A stretch of 64,000 bases of DNA. It comes from Candidatus Saccharicenans sp. GTDB taxonomy: Bacteria > Acidobacteriota > Aminicenantia > Aminicenantales > Saccharicenantaceae. Location of the stretch: NCBI GenBank assembly GCA_024653215.1, contig JANLFU010000009.1, positions 1-64,000 of the forward strand, given 5' to 3'. Each line of letters starts with the position of its first letter. The first letter of the stretch is position 1. Shown here piece by piece: positions 24,616 to 33,564 of this stretch. A model generated the notes under the pieces. The model was not told the DNA's origin. It worked only from the letters and a program-made list of their open reading frames with translations, and made no database searches. The position numbers and the translations under genes are program-made.

Positions 24616-27600
24616 TTAATCCCCTAAGATAGTTCTAAGGGGATGGGGATAGATATATGGGGTATAATAAAGCTCCCACCTTCCATTCTTCCATCTGTAT
24701 AACTTGTTCTCATCAGTTGACCACCAGGCCACACCTTCTTTAGAACAGGAAGATGGGCGTTGTGACATTAGGCCTACACCTACTCCAGAAGAGCCATTAA
24801 ATTTTATGTTGTGTTTCCAATAATGCAAATCCTCGGTAGGAACATAATATCCTTCATCCGAATAATATAATTGCGAACCGGTATATGGGAAATCTGCAAT
24901 TAAAACAGAGCCGTTCCTGTAATTATTGAAAACATAACTGTCTGATACATGCTGGGGCTGCCCATCTGGCGCGTGTGCTGGTGGATTGTTGCTATCATAG
25001 TATTCCTCTCTTGCTGATATTGTGGAAGAGCCACTCGACTGTGTTATTTTGTTATTGTAAAAAAGATTTCGTCCAGCACGCATATCAATAAGACGCATGC
25101 CAAAAGCGGCGTATATCTCATTACCATAGCCCTCAAACCCCATAGCTGCAGACCATGCCGTAGGCTGATTACCATGAACATCAACAACTGGATAATAACC
25201 ACTTGACTGGACATCAAAATATAGAGTGTTATATCGAAGAGCCAGTCGACCAGCAGCCTCAAGATAAAAGAAATCATCATTATGTGCCCTGATAAAATTG
25301 TCTTCCATATAGAAATTATTGGCAGAACCAAAAGTAAATATTTCGTTAGACCATGTTATGCTGTCTAAAGCATAGAATCTAAATCGTCCCGGTGTATCAA
25401 AATGATTGTTATCAGCAACACCCCAAAAATAACCATATATCCACCAAATATTTCCACCAGAAACCACATTATCCCACTTTGTGTGGTCTATCCTGATTTT
25501 AGTTTGGTGGTAACTCGTTGGATTTCTTAAAAGTAATCCCCCCGTCCCTGATTTATTATTAAGGTTGAATGTAAATCCTGTTAATCTAAATGGCTGATCC
25601 CCTTCCGGAGAGCTGGGCTCATATGTGATAAAATAGCCCCCTGGATTCATAATTTCACCTGTCCCGTTATAGTTACAAGTAATCACTGTGCTATCAATTC
25701 CCATCCCTTTAAGTGTTATCCCTTTTCTTATAATTAAATTTTTATCCCATGTAGCCCTCCCCGCTGGTACTATAACCGTATCCCCAGGATTCGCTTCCGC
25801 GATCGCAGCTTGAACGTCAGCCAGCGCACAACTGGCAGCAGTAATCGTTCTTTTTGAAGAGCTTGAAACGGTTAAAGATTTGCTCTGAGATGAAGAGGCG
25901 GTGCCGTTGCTCACGGTTAGTTTCACAGTATAAGTCCCGGATTGAGAGTAGGCGTGTGTTGGGTTCTTGGCTGTACTTGTTGCCCCATCGCCAAAATTCC
26001 AGGTCCAGCTGGTTGGAGACCCCTGAGAATTGTCAAGGAACTGTACTTCCTGGCCGACAATTGGAGACGCTGGACTATAGCTAAAATCAGCAATGATTGC
26101 CGCTGCAACTGTAACTGTTTGGGTCATCGAATTAGAAGTTGTGCCGTCGGAAACTGTGAGTTTAACATTATAAGATCCAGCCGCAGAATAGGTTTTGGTC
26201 GGATTCTTCTGGGTACTTGTCCCCCCATCGCCGAACTGCCAGGACCAGGAGGTAATGTTTCCGGTTGATTTATCTGTAAATTGAATGGAGGTCCCGACCA
26301 TTGGATTGGTTGGGCTGTAAGTAAAATCGGCCCTGACAACCGGTTTTACAGTTATAGTTTTGCTGGTTGCTTTTGTTTCTGCGCTATTCGTCACTGTAAG
26401 CGTGACTGTATAGGTTCCCGCACTTAGATAGGTATGTGATGGATTCTGAAGATTTGAGCTACTACTATCACCAAAATTCCACTGCCACGAAGTAGGACTT
26501 CCAGATGAGGTATCCGTGAACTGTACTGACTGACCCGCATATGGAGAGCTGGGGGTATAGGTAAAGGAGGGATTTAAAGATTGATTAATCGTTATGGTTT
26601 TACTCTTGCTTTTTGAGCCCCTGGAATTAGAGGCAGTCAAGGTAACAGTATATGCGCCTGCGTTATTATATTTATGTACTGGATCTTTAAGTGTGCTGGT
26701 CGCGCCGTCACCGAAATTCCAAGCATAGCTGGTAATCGATCCAGTGGAACTATTAACAAACTGGACATCCTGCCCGGCAACCGGAGCCGTTGGGTTATAA
26801 GTAAAATCGACGACAATGGGAGCCAACACTGTAACGCTTTTCGAAATGCTCTTTGTATAATAGCCATTGGAAACCTGAAGCGTGACATTATATGAGCCGG
26901 CATTATTATAAGAATGAGTGGGATTCTGCAGATTGCTGGTTGAGCCATCACCAAAATTCCAGCTCCAGGAGGTTGGATTTCCTGAAGTTGTATCCTGGAA
27001 TTGAATTACCTCGCCTGATTCAGGGTTGGATGGAGAGTAGTTAAAGCCGGGGGTTAAGGCGGCTATTACAGTTATAGTTTTAGTCAGACTCTTGGTCGAA
27101 GTGCCATTGGAAACAGTCAGGGTTACATTAAATGTTCCTGAACTGTTGTACTGGTGTTGGGGGTTCTGAACCGTGCTCTTGCCACCATCTCCGAAATCCC
27201 AGCTCCATGAGGTCGGGCTGCCTGTGGATTGATCTGTGAACTGAACATTAAGACCCACCTCTGGAGTGGCTGGGGAGAATTCAAAGGCAGGAACAAGTTC
27301 CTGAGTTTTAGTCTCAGTAGCAGTGGCCTTGGCCGCATAGACACGAACCTTCTTCGTTGTCCTGGCCGAAGAGCCGTTCAAAGAAACTGTCAGACTTACA
27401 TTGTAAATGCCGGGGTTATCATAGTCATGTGCCGGGCTGGGTTCGTAGCTTATAGTTCCATCCCCAAACTCCCAGAGCCAGGTATCAGGGGTATAATTAG
27501 TCTTGCAAATAAACCTTATAGAAACCCCGGTAACTGGAACCACGGGTGAATAGCTAAAAGTTGCCCTAATTTTGGCACCGGATCCTGTTTGATTTTTTAT

Positions 27601-27702
27601 TACCTTAGAAAGGTTTGATTGCCCATATATGACAGAATTTACCGGTAATATTACAATAATAAAAGATATAAGGATAGCATATAAGGCTGACCTTTTAGCC
27701 AT
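24616..27702 (-). CDS. secreted seven-PKD-domain protein with C-terminal beta-helix domain
   Basis: About 1,028 residues. The ATG at 27702 is preferred over 27717 because AGAGGTGA lies just before it. A signal peptide (AILISFIIVILPVNSVIYG) is followed by seven tandem PKD domains of about 80-85 residues, each with a WxFGDG-type core (WLWEFGDG, WSWDFGDG, WSWNFGDG; one reads FGDS). The last ~400 residues are a right-handed beta-helix domain shared almost exactly with the next gene. PKD arrays act as extracellular spacers; beta-helices of this kind bind or cut polysaccharides. There is no PEP-CTERM or other sorting signal at the C-terminus (ends HPLRTILGD). It is probably an extracellular matrix or polymer-processing protein heading the minus-strand run to 18222. 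Confidence 0.85.
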   Translation of the reverse strand: MAKRSALYAILISFIIVILPVNSVIYGQSNLSKVIKNQTGSGAKIRATFSYSPVVPVTGVSIRFICKTNYTPDTWLWEFGDGTISYEPSPAHDYDNPGIYNVSLTVSLNGSSARTTKKVRVYAAKATATETKTQELVPAFEFSPATPEVGLNVQFTDQSTGSPTSWSWDFGDGGKSTVQNPQHQYNSSGTFNVTLTVSNGTSTKSLTKTITVIAALTPGFNYSPSNPESGEVIQFQDTTSGNPTSWSWNFGDGSTSNLQNPTHSYNNAGSYNVTLQVSNGYYTKSISKSVTVLAPIVVDFTYNPTAPVAGQDVQFVNSSTGSITSYAWNFGDGATSTLKDPVHKYNNAGAYTVTLTASNSRGSKSKSKTITINQSLNPSFTYTPSSPYAGQSVQFTDTSSGSPTSWQWNFGDSSSSNLQNPSHTYLSAGTYTVTLTVTNSAETKATSKTITVKPVVRADFTYSPTNPMVGTSIQFTDKSTGNITSWSWQFGDGGTSTQKNPTKTYSAAGSYNVKLTVSDGTTSNSMTQTVTVAAAIIADFSYSPASPIVGQEVQFLDNSQGSPTSWTWNFGDGATSTAKNPTHAYSQSGTYTVKLTVSNGTASSSQSKSLTVSSSSKRTITAASCALADVQAAIAEANPGDTVIVPAGRATWDKNLIIRKGITLKGMGIDSTVITCNYNGTGEIMNPGGYFITYEPSSPEGDQPFRLTGFTFNLNNKSGTGGLLLRNPTSYHQTKIRIDHTKWDNVVSGGNIWWIYGYFWGVADNNHFDTPGRFRFYALDSITWSNEIFTFGSANNFYMEDNFIRAHNDDFFYLEAAGRLALRYNTLYFDVQSSGYYPVVDVHGNQPTAWSAAMGFEGYGNEIYAAFGMRLIDMRAGRNLFYNNKITQSSGSSTISAREEYYDSNNPPAHAPDGQPQHVSDSYVFNNYRNGSVLIADFPYTGSQLYYSDEGYYVPTEDLHYWKHNIKFNGSSGVGVGLMSQRPSSCSKEGVAWWSTDENKLYRWKNGRWELYYTPYIYPHPLRTILGD
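24618..25820. repeat. 1,203-bp near-identical direct repeat, copy B
   Basis: Second copy of 22615-23817. It encodes the C-terminal beta-helix of the seven-PKD protein. Outside its borders the two genes differ completely, including the stop codons (TAA here, TGA in copy A). Confidence 0.93.
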
Positions 27703-27766
27703 AGATTCACCTCTCATAGCCTTAGTTAAAATCCATATAACTTTGTCGGGGAGAGATCCTTTGCGG

Positions 27767-27786
27767 TATCACCCCTAGGGGTGATA
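27767..27786. promoter_or_regulatory. 20-bp perfect palindrome upstream of the PKD operon
   Basis: TATCACCCCTAGGGGTGATA reads identically on both strands. It lies about 65 bp upstream of the ATG at 27702, in the 350-bp gap between divergent transcription units. The symmetry suggests a dimeric regulator site, or a hairpin in the leader RNA. No strong -35/-10 pair was found for the minus-strand PKD gene. The rest of the gap holds the plus-strand promoter at 27982. Confidence 0.5.
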
Positions 27787-27981
27787 TTGAGGGGCATTTT
27801 TTGGTAGAGCTGGTTACAATATTTGTTATTATTGCGCTTTAATCATTACGTACTCTTATCCATGTAAACGATTAAAGTAGTGGCTACCTCTTATAATTAT
27901 AATTTAGGGGGATGAACAAGGATAAACGATTTAATAATGAGATTAAAGAGAAAACAAGTCAAGTAATATAAACTGAGTAAA

Positions 27982-28010
27982 TTGACATATCAATTTAAAA
28001 AAAATATCAT
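27982..28010 (+). promoter_or_regulatory. promoter of the polymerase/GT2/flippase operon
   Basis: TTGACA (27982-27987), 17-base spacer, TATCAT (28005-28010). The Shine-Dalgarno AGGAGA at 28041-28046 lies 9 bases before the TTG start at 28056. Confidence 0.6.
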
Positions 28011-28055
28011 CAATCAAGAGAGATGATTGTACATGTTTAAAGGAGATTAATAAGT

Positions 28056-29375
28056 TTGCCGCCACAATTAGCCCTCATCATTGTATTAATATTCATAGGC
28101 TGCGTAATCTACATCGAACACAAAAAGGCAGAAAATTTAAGTGGCACTGTTTGGATAATTGCTATCTGGATCTTATATTCAGGAAGCAAAGGCTTGGGAT
28201 TTTTTCTGAATATTCATACAACCATAGAAGCTGGGAGCTTGCCTGACAGATATTTTCTATTAGTCTTAGGAATGATATCACTTATCATATTATTAAGAAG
28301 ACATTTTCCACTGACAGCACCAATTAAGAACAATTTTCTAGCTGCTATGATATTAATTTATTCTCTTATTAGTATTCTATGGTCAAGAGATGCCGGGATA
28401 TCATTCAGGAGGTGGGGAAGAGAAGTTGTCGCCTTCTCTATTGCTTTACTCTTATTTTCTGGAAAATACCCAATTAATACTCTTATCAGTGCATTCAAAA
28501 AAGCGATATATGCAGCTCTTCTTTTATCAATATTGCTCATAAAATATTACCCCGCTTATGGACGTTCTTATGGTAGATGGTCAGGAGAAGTTATGTGGGA
28601 GGGCATTGCGAGTCAAAAAAACGGGCTGGCATTGATCTGCGCACTTTCAATTCTTTTTCTAATCTGGTCACTGATTCAAGCATCAAAGAATTTGACAAAA
28701 CCATCATTAAGATTACCTATATTGATTGATATTTTTATGGTTTTACTGGCACTATATTTAATGATGGGACCTAGAAAAACCTTTACCTATTCTGCTACAT
28801 CTTTTTTGTCTTTGCATGTAGGGTTAATTTTTCTTCTTGGCCTTAAATTGACTGAAAATTACCAAATTAACGTCGGTAAAAATATTATTATAATTGCTTT
28901 TATAATAATGGCGGTAGGAATTTTGATGCCGTTTTTAGGAAAGATTCCAAGTCAATCTCTGCCGAGAATGCTTAATAGAAGCGAAACTCTTACTGACCGA
29001 ACTTTAATCTGGAATGCACTGCTTCCATATGCTAAACAACATATATTATTTGGTCATGGTTTCGGGGGCTTCTGGACAACACCTCTGCGAAATGAAATCG
29101 CAAGTCATGCCCATAATGGATATTTAGAAACTATTCTTGAATTAGGCCTATGTGGTTTATTTTTATTCATAACATTTATATTTTTTATAATAAAAAGAAG
29201 TTTAAGCTTCCTAAATAATGAGAGCCCGATTGCATTTTTTTTTATATCATTCATAATAATGATTCTTATCCGCAATATATCTGAAGTATCATTAGGAGAA
29301 TTCGCCAGCTATTCAACATGGCCGTTACTTGCCTGGTCTTTTTTAGTAAGCAAAAAAAATGAGATACAATACTAA
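28056..29375 (+). CDS. O-antigen ligase/polymerase-like membrane protein (Wzy/WaaL family)
   Basis: A 439-residue polytopic membrane protein with about ten to twelve hydrophobic segments. The family's periplasmic loop near the C-terminus is present: GHGFGGFWTTPLRNE then ASHAHNGYLETILELGLCGL, with the conserved His-Asn-x-Tyr-Leu. It would polymerise the repeat unit (Wzy role) or ligate it to an acceptor. In a cluster with Wzx, Wza and Wzc, polymerase is the likelier role. The TTG start is supported by AGGAGA 9 bases upstream and by the N-terminal membrane segment it includes. Confidence 0.85.
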   Translation: MPPQLALIIVLIFIGCVIYIEHKKAENLSGTVWIIAIWILYSGSKGLGFFLNIHTTIEAGSLPDRYFLLVLGMISLIILLRRHFPLTAPIKNNFLAAMILIYSLISILWSRDAGISFRRWGREVVAFSIALLLFSGKYPINTLISAFKKAIYAALLLSILLIKYYPAYGRSYGRWSGEVMWEGIASQKNGLALICALSILFLIWSLIQASKNLTKPSLRLPILIDIFMVLLALYLMMGPRKTFTYSATSFLSLHVGLIFLLGLKLTENYQINVGKNIIIIAFIIMAVGILMPFLGKIPSQSLPRMLNRSETLTDRTLIWNALLPYAKQHILFGHGFGGFWTTPLRNEIASHAHNGYLETILELGLCGLFLFITFIFFIIKRSLSFLNNESPIAFFFISFIIMILIRNISEVSLGEFASYSTWPLLAWSFLVSKKNEIQY

Positions 29376-29409
29376 AGAAAAATGAATAATCCCGAACTGA
29401 ATAAAAACT

Positions 29410-30327
29410 ATGACTGATGTTAATCAAATATCAATCTGTATTTGCACATATAAGCGTCTCTCCATGTTGGAACGCCTTATTAAGAAACTCAGTGTCCAGG
29501 AAACAGGTTCCTTATTCGATTATTCCGTAATCGTAATAGACAACGATCCCTCCGGCTCAGCAAAAAACCTGATCGAAAGTATATCAAAGGACTTGAATTT
29601 CAAAATTAAATATGACATTGAGCCAGAAAGGTCAATCCCTGCCGCCAGGAACCGTGCTATTATGCTTGCTACTGGAAATTATATAGCCATTATTGATGAC
29701 GATGAATTTCCACCGCCTAACTGGCTTGTAACTTTATATAGAGCAATCCAGACATTCGATGTAGATGGAGCTCTGGGTCCCATAATTCCATATTTTGAAC
29801 AAAAGCCGCCATCCTGGTTGATAAAAGGGAAGTTTTGTGAGCGGCCAATTTATAGAACTGGCACACTCCTGGATTGGTATCATACACGTACAGGTAATGT
29901 TCTACTAAAGAGAAAAGTTTTTGAGGAACATAATCTTAGATTCGATCTTAATTGGAAAACAAGTGGTTCTGATAGAGCTTTTTTTAAGCAGGCTATTGAA
30001 CGCGGTTTTAAATTCGTAGCAGTTGCGGAGGCTCCTGTTTACGAAATCGTACCTCCTGAGAGATGGAAAAAAAATTACTACATCAGGCGGTCAATCGTTC
30101 ACGGCTATAATACCTATAAAAATAGCATAAAGGGTACATCATTACTAAGACAAATGAATACAGCTTTAAAATCAATAATCGCATTGGGGGTATATCTAAT
30201 TACTTTTCCCGTATGTTTAATCCTAGGCCCGGCCTGGTATGTCAAGTGCCTTGAAAAGGGGGCCCATCATTTTAGTCAGCTTTTAGCTCGATTTGGTATA
30301 GAGTTAATAAAGAAAAGAGACTTTTAA
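29410..30327 (+). CDS. family 2 glycosyltransferase
   Basis: 305 residues. GT-A fold: SICICTYKRLSMLERLI at the N-terminus, VIVIDNDPSG, SIPAARNRAIMLATGNYIA and the metal/donor-binding IIDDDEFPPPNWL (a D-D-D variant of DxD). GSDRAFFKQAIERGFKF corresponds to the catalytic-base block of GT2 enzymes. The C-terminus has one hydrophobic segment (LGVYLITFPVCLILG) that may tether it to the membrane. It sits 34 bp after the polymerase gene and 24 bp before the flippase. Confidence 0.9.
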   Translation: MTDVNQISICICTYKRLSMLERLIKKLSVQETGSLFDYSVIVIDNDPSGSAKNLIESISKDLNFKIKYDIEPERSIPAARNRAIMLATGNYIAIIDDDEFPPPNWLVTLYRAIQTFDVDGALGPIIPYFEQKPPSWLIKGKFCERPIYRTGTLLDWYHTRTGNVLLKRKVFEEHNLRFDLNWKTSGSDRAFFKQAIERGFKFVAVAEAPVYEIVPPERWKKNYYIRRSIVHGYNTYKNSIKGTSLLRQMNTALKSIIALGVYLITFPVCLILGPAWYVKCLEKGAHHFSQLLARFGIELIKKRDF

Positions 30328-30351
30328 TTTACTTCATCTCTAAATATTAAT

Positions 30352-31692
30352 ATGGCATCAAATAAATTTATTATCAGATCAAATATTAAGAACCTAATAA
30401 TAAAATTAAAGCAATCTTCCTTTCTTAAAAACATTTTTATTGTGATGAGTGGAACTGCTATTGCTCAATTCATAACCTATGCATTATCTCCAATTATAAG
30501 CCGCCTTTTTACTCCCGAAGACTTCGGTATATTTGGATCTTTTAGTGCAGTTACGGGAATCATAGGGGCACTTTTAACTTTAGACTATAGTCAGGCATCA
30601 ATGCTTCCAAAAGAAAATCATGACGCCATCAATCTCTTTTGTCTTTCAATAATAACCACCGTTATAATTACATTCATAGCATCGGCCATCAGCATTATAA
30701 AACCATCAATCTTCTATAATCTTACAAGAACCAGGGGCTTGGGGTATCTGCTTCTATTTTTTATTACCTTACTCATTGCTGGCATCAATCAAGCTTCTCA
30801 GGCATGGGCTGTGCGCTCAAAAGCTTTTAATCGGACATCCACCTCTCAGATAATTCGCAGTATTGGATCAAGCGGCTCTAGAATACTGCTTGGATTCATG
30901 AAGACAGGTTCTTTCGGTTTAATAATTAGCAATGCATTTGCTAATCTGCTAGCAAGCATTAATTTATTTCAGATATTGATACCAGATCTAAAATCCATGA
31001 GAAGCAATATCAATCTAAGAATGATGAAATCTCTTGCGAAAGAATACTTAGATTTTCCATTATTTTCAGCATCTCAGAACTTCTTAAACGCAATTTCATC
31101 TGGACTGCCTGTTCTTCTAATAACAAAATATTATGGTCTACATGCAGCAGGCGCCTACGCCTTTGGCCTGACCATACTACAAGCCCCAATGAGCTTAGTT
31201 TTGACCGCTTTGCGTCAAGTTCTTTTCCAAAAAGCCTGCGAGTTTCAACATAAAGGCCAAAAAATATTGTTATTGTATATAAGAACAGTCATTGTACTCT
31301 TTGTAATTGCTTTCATTCCATCTATAATTCTATTCATCTGGGCACCACAGGTATTTACTATAATTTTTGGAGCACAATGGCAACTCGCAGGTATTCTGGC
31401 AAGAAGTTTGATTATCTGGATGCTTTTTGTTTTTTGCAATCTTCCAGCAATAATATTTTCTCGGATTATAAGAATCCAGCGTTTCGTTTTTTTCTATGAT
31501 CTCGTACTTCTAGCAGCAAGAACATTTACTTTAATTATTGGAGGAATACATTTTAAATTAACACAAACTGTAATGGTTTTTGCTATCGTGGGAGCATTAA
31601 TGAATATATATCTTATATATTTTGTCGGCAAACAAGTAGCCAAAAAAGAAAATATGAAATATTCATTAATCCTTATAGATCTTCTCAATTAA
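30352..31692 (+). CDS. Wzx-like oligosaccharide flippase
   Basis: 446 residues with about 12 transmembrane segments, in the MOP/polysaccharide-biosynthesis exporter family. The N-terminus (VMSGTAIAQFITYALSPIIS, then RLFTPEDFGIFGSFSAVTGI) is the characteristic start of Wzx proteins. It would flip undecaprenyl-linked repeat units to the periplasmic face. It is the third gene of the operon starting at 28056 and uses AT-rich codons like its neighbours. Confidence 0.88.
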   Translation: MASNKFIIRSNIKNLIIKLKQSSFLKNIFIVMSGTAIAQFITYALSPIISRLFTPEDFGIFGSFSAVTGIIGALLTLDYSQASMLPKENHDAINLFCLSIITTVIITFIASAISIIKPSIFYNLTRTRGLGYLLLFFITLLIAGINQASQAWAVRSKAFNRTSTSQIIRSIGSSGSRILLGFMKTGSFGLIISNAFANLLASINLFQILIPDLKSMRSNINLRMMKSLAKEYLDFPLFSASQNFLNAISSGLPVLLITKYYGLHAAGAYAFGLTILQAPMSLVLTALRQVLFQKACEFQHKGQKILLLYIRTVIVLFVIAFIPSIILFIWAPQVFTIIFGAQWQLAGILARSLIIWMLFVFCNLPAIIFSRIIRIQRFVFFYDLVLLAARTFTLIIGGIHFKLTQTVMVFAIVGALMNIYLIYFVGKQVAKKENMKYSLILIDLLN

Positions 31693-32090
31693 GATTATAA
31701 ATATAATCATGCCTTTTGCCCTGCCATATATAACATAAGAAGAAATCTCTTTAAAAGCCATGGCCGGTTAGCATCTTCTTTCTTATTTGCTTTTCAGTTC
31801 TATACTAATTTTTGTTAATCTTACCAAGATAACTAAAACTTTCTGCTTAGAGTTACATTTAAACCAGCTTCTTTAACAAAGATTGCTGCAATATGGTAAA
31901 GTAAAACCATCACCCCCTTGATTATATGACTTCCTGTTTTCAAAATTAGGGTCGAGTGTCCATATTCTTAAATATAATAACTTAAATAACATATCTCCAG
32001 TCAATATTCCTTCACTCTTGACCCACACCTTGCCAATAATTAGCCACTTTAACGGTAAAACCGCATCATAATGTTTGGAATTTGATTTTC
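31693..32090. other. AT-rich intergenic region
   Basis: No gene is supported. A 90-codon minus-strand frame (31873-32145) has no ribosome site, no recognisable motif, and overlaps the plus-strand promoter at 32091-32117. Confidence 0.4.
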
Positions 32091-32117
32091 TTGACATTTT
32101 TTTCAGATATTTATAAT
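32091..32117 (+). promoter_or_regulatory. candidate promoter of the first PP-loop gene
   Basis: Perfect TTGACA (32091-32096) and TATAAT (32112-32117), but with a short 15-base spacer. It lies 138 bases upstream of the ATG at 32255. The spacing lowers confidence. Confidence 0.4.
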
Positions 32118-32254
32118 TTTTTAAACGGTCACCATAAACATACAAAATATCCAGCCATGATTATGCGTGTTAAAATGTTACTATTTTGATTTCAAAAGAC
32201 AAGAAGGGGAACAATATAGTTATCAATACCTTTCAATAAAAAATAAGTAAGCGA

Positions 32255-33412
32255 ATGCAAATAAAGAACAGAAAACTTGAAATTAAGGGAGATTGCCAAG
32301 AAATCTCTGTTCTTATAGGTGACTTCCGGCTTTGGTACCGAGTGCCCAAGTATTTAACTATCTCTAATATGGGCGATCCATTCCTGGCTGCAGCTCTACT
32401 CCCTGCTATGGCAAGGGGAGAAGAACTCGAATTTGATGAAAATTTGCCTGTTTCATCTAAACTCCTTCAAAACGCTTATATTCTTCAGGAAATTTTTCAT
32501 AGCTGGAATCCATCTCTTAAAATTATACCAATCAAAGCAATTCCAGAGACAACAAATCAATCCAACGATGGCATAGTCTGTTTTTTTTCCGGAGGCGTTG
32601 ATAGTATTTTTACATTTATAAAGCGTAAGGACGAGCTTACTCATGTGGTCTACATCCGAGGTTTTGACTTTCCCATCGATAATGAAAGCTACAAGACTGT
32701 TTTAGATCGCAATGCAGAATTTGTCAGCCGATATCGCAAGGTTATTATTCCAATTGAAACCAACTTACGAGAGCTCAGCTATTACCATAATTTGAGTATT
32801 CTGCTCACTCAGGGCAGCATTCTGGCTAGTATCGCTCTTCTTCTAGGCTTTCCACGTGTCTATATATCATCATCATATTCATATAGCCAGCTTATACCGT
32901 TGGGTTCCCATCCTCTAACTGATCCTCTCTGGTCTAATGAGGCTACAGAAATTATTCATGATGGCGCTGAAGCTCGAAGAGTGGATAAGATCGTTAGGAT
33001 TGCTGAAGATCCTGCTGCCTTGTCAATCATATTGGTTTGTGCGCGAGATGTAGTCCGAAATTGCGGGTGCTGTGAAAAATGCATAAGAACGATGATTCCA
33101 TTAAGAGTGTTGGGTGTCAAAAGCCCTGCCTTTCCAGATTTTCCTAAACTTTCTGTAATAAAGAAATTGCAAATAAAAAATGAAATAGAAATGATATTTT
33201 TTAAAGAAAATTTAGACCTCGCTATTAATTATGGAGATAAAGACCTGGTAAATGCCATGAGGGCCTACCTGCGACGTTACGAAATGATACAACTATTAAA
33301 AGAAGTAGATAGAGTTGTTCTAGGAGGATTTATAAAGCGGACCCACAGAAGAATAATCAAAAAGCCTTCTTTTTATCGTATTACTATGACACCACGAGAG
33401 TATTTGTTCTGA
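32255..33412 (+). CDS. PP-loop ATPase (QueC-like) of unknown function, paralogue 1
   Basis: 385 residues. The PP-loop FFSGGVDSIFTF is at about 110-121. A zinc-type cluster NCGCCEKC at about 268-275 recalls the CxxC arrangement of QueC and related PP-loop enzymes. Conserved blocks between are SYYHNLSILLTQGSILASIA and YSQLIPLGSHPLTDPLWS. The N-terminal ~100 residues (FRLWYRVPKYLTISNMGDPF) form an extra domain that I do not recognise. PP-loop enzymes adenylate a carboxylate, amide or thiouridine-type substrate to make a new C-N or C-S bond. Length and location in a glycan locus argue against queuosine synthesis. A paralogue follows at 33565. Confidence 0.8.
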   Translation: MQIKNRKLEIKGDCQEISVLIGDFRLWYRVPKYLTISNMGDPFLAAALLPAMARGEELEFDENLPVSSKLLQNAYILQEIFHSWNPSLKIIPIKAIPETTNQSNDGIVCFFSGGVDSIFTFIKRKDELTHVVYIRGFDFPIDNESYKTVLDRNAEFVSRYRKVIIPIETNLRELSYYHNLSILLTQGSILASIALLLGFPRVYISSSYSYSQLIPLGSHPLTDPLWSNEATEIIHDGAEARRVDKIVRIAEDPAALSIILVCARDVVRNCGCCEKCIRTMIPLRVLGVKSPAFPDFPKLSVIKKLQIKNEIEMIFFKENLDLAINYGDKDLVNAMRAYLRRYEMIQLLKEVDRVVLGGFIKRTHRRIIKKPSFYRITMTPREYLF

Positions 33413-33564
33413 TGAGCGTTCATTCGCATTACAGCAATAAAAATTATATATTAATTAATTCAGATCGGGCTTTTAATTTATTATTTCTCATCTGCCCAAA
33501 TTTAATTAATACTAACTCCTATTAAATAAATAAAAATAAGATTTGATAAAAGCAGGGTGTAAAC

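Noticed and set aside
22613-27702. PEP-CTERM substrates among the PKD proteins
   Set aside because: Both end HPLRTILGD without a PEP motif, membrane helix or basic tail.
31873-32145. 90-codon minus-strand frame in the gap before the PP-loop genes
   Set aside because: No recognisable family, no ribosome site, and it overlaps a plausible plus-strand promoter.
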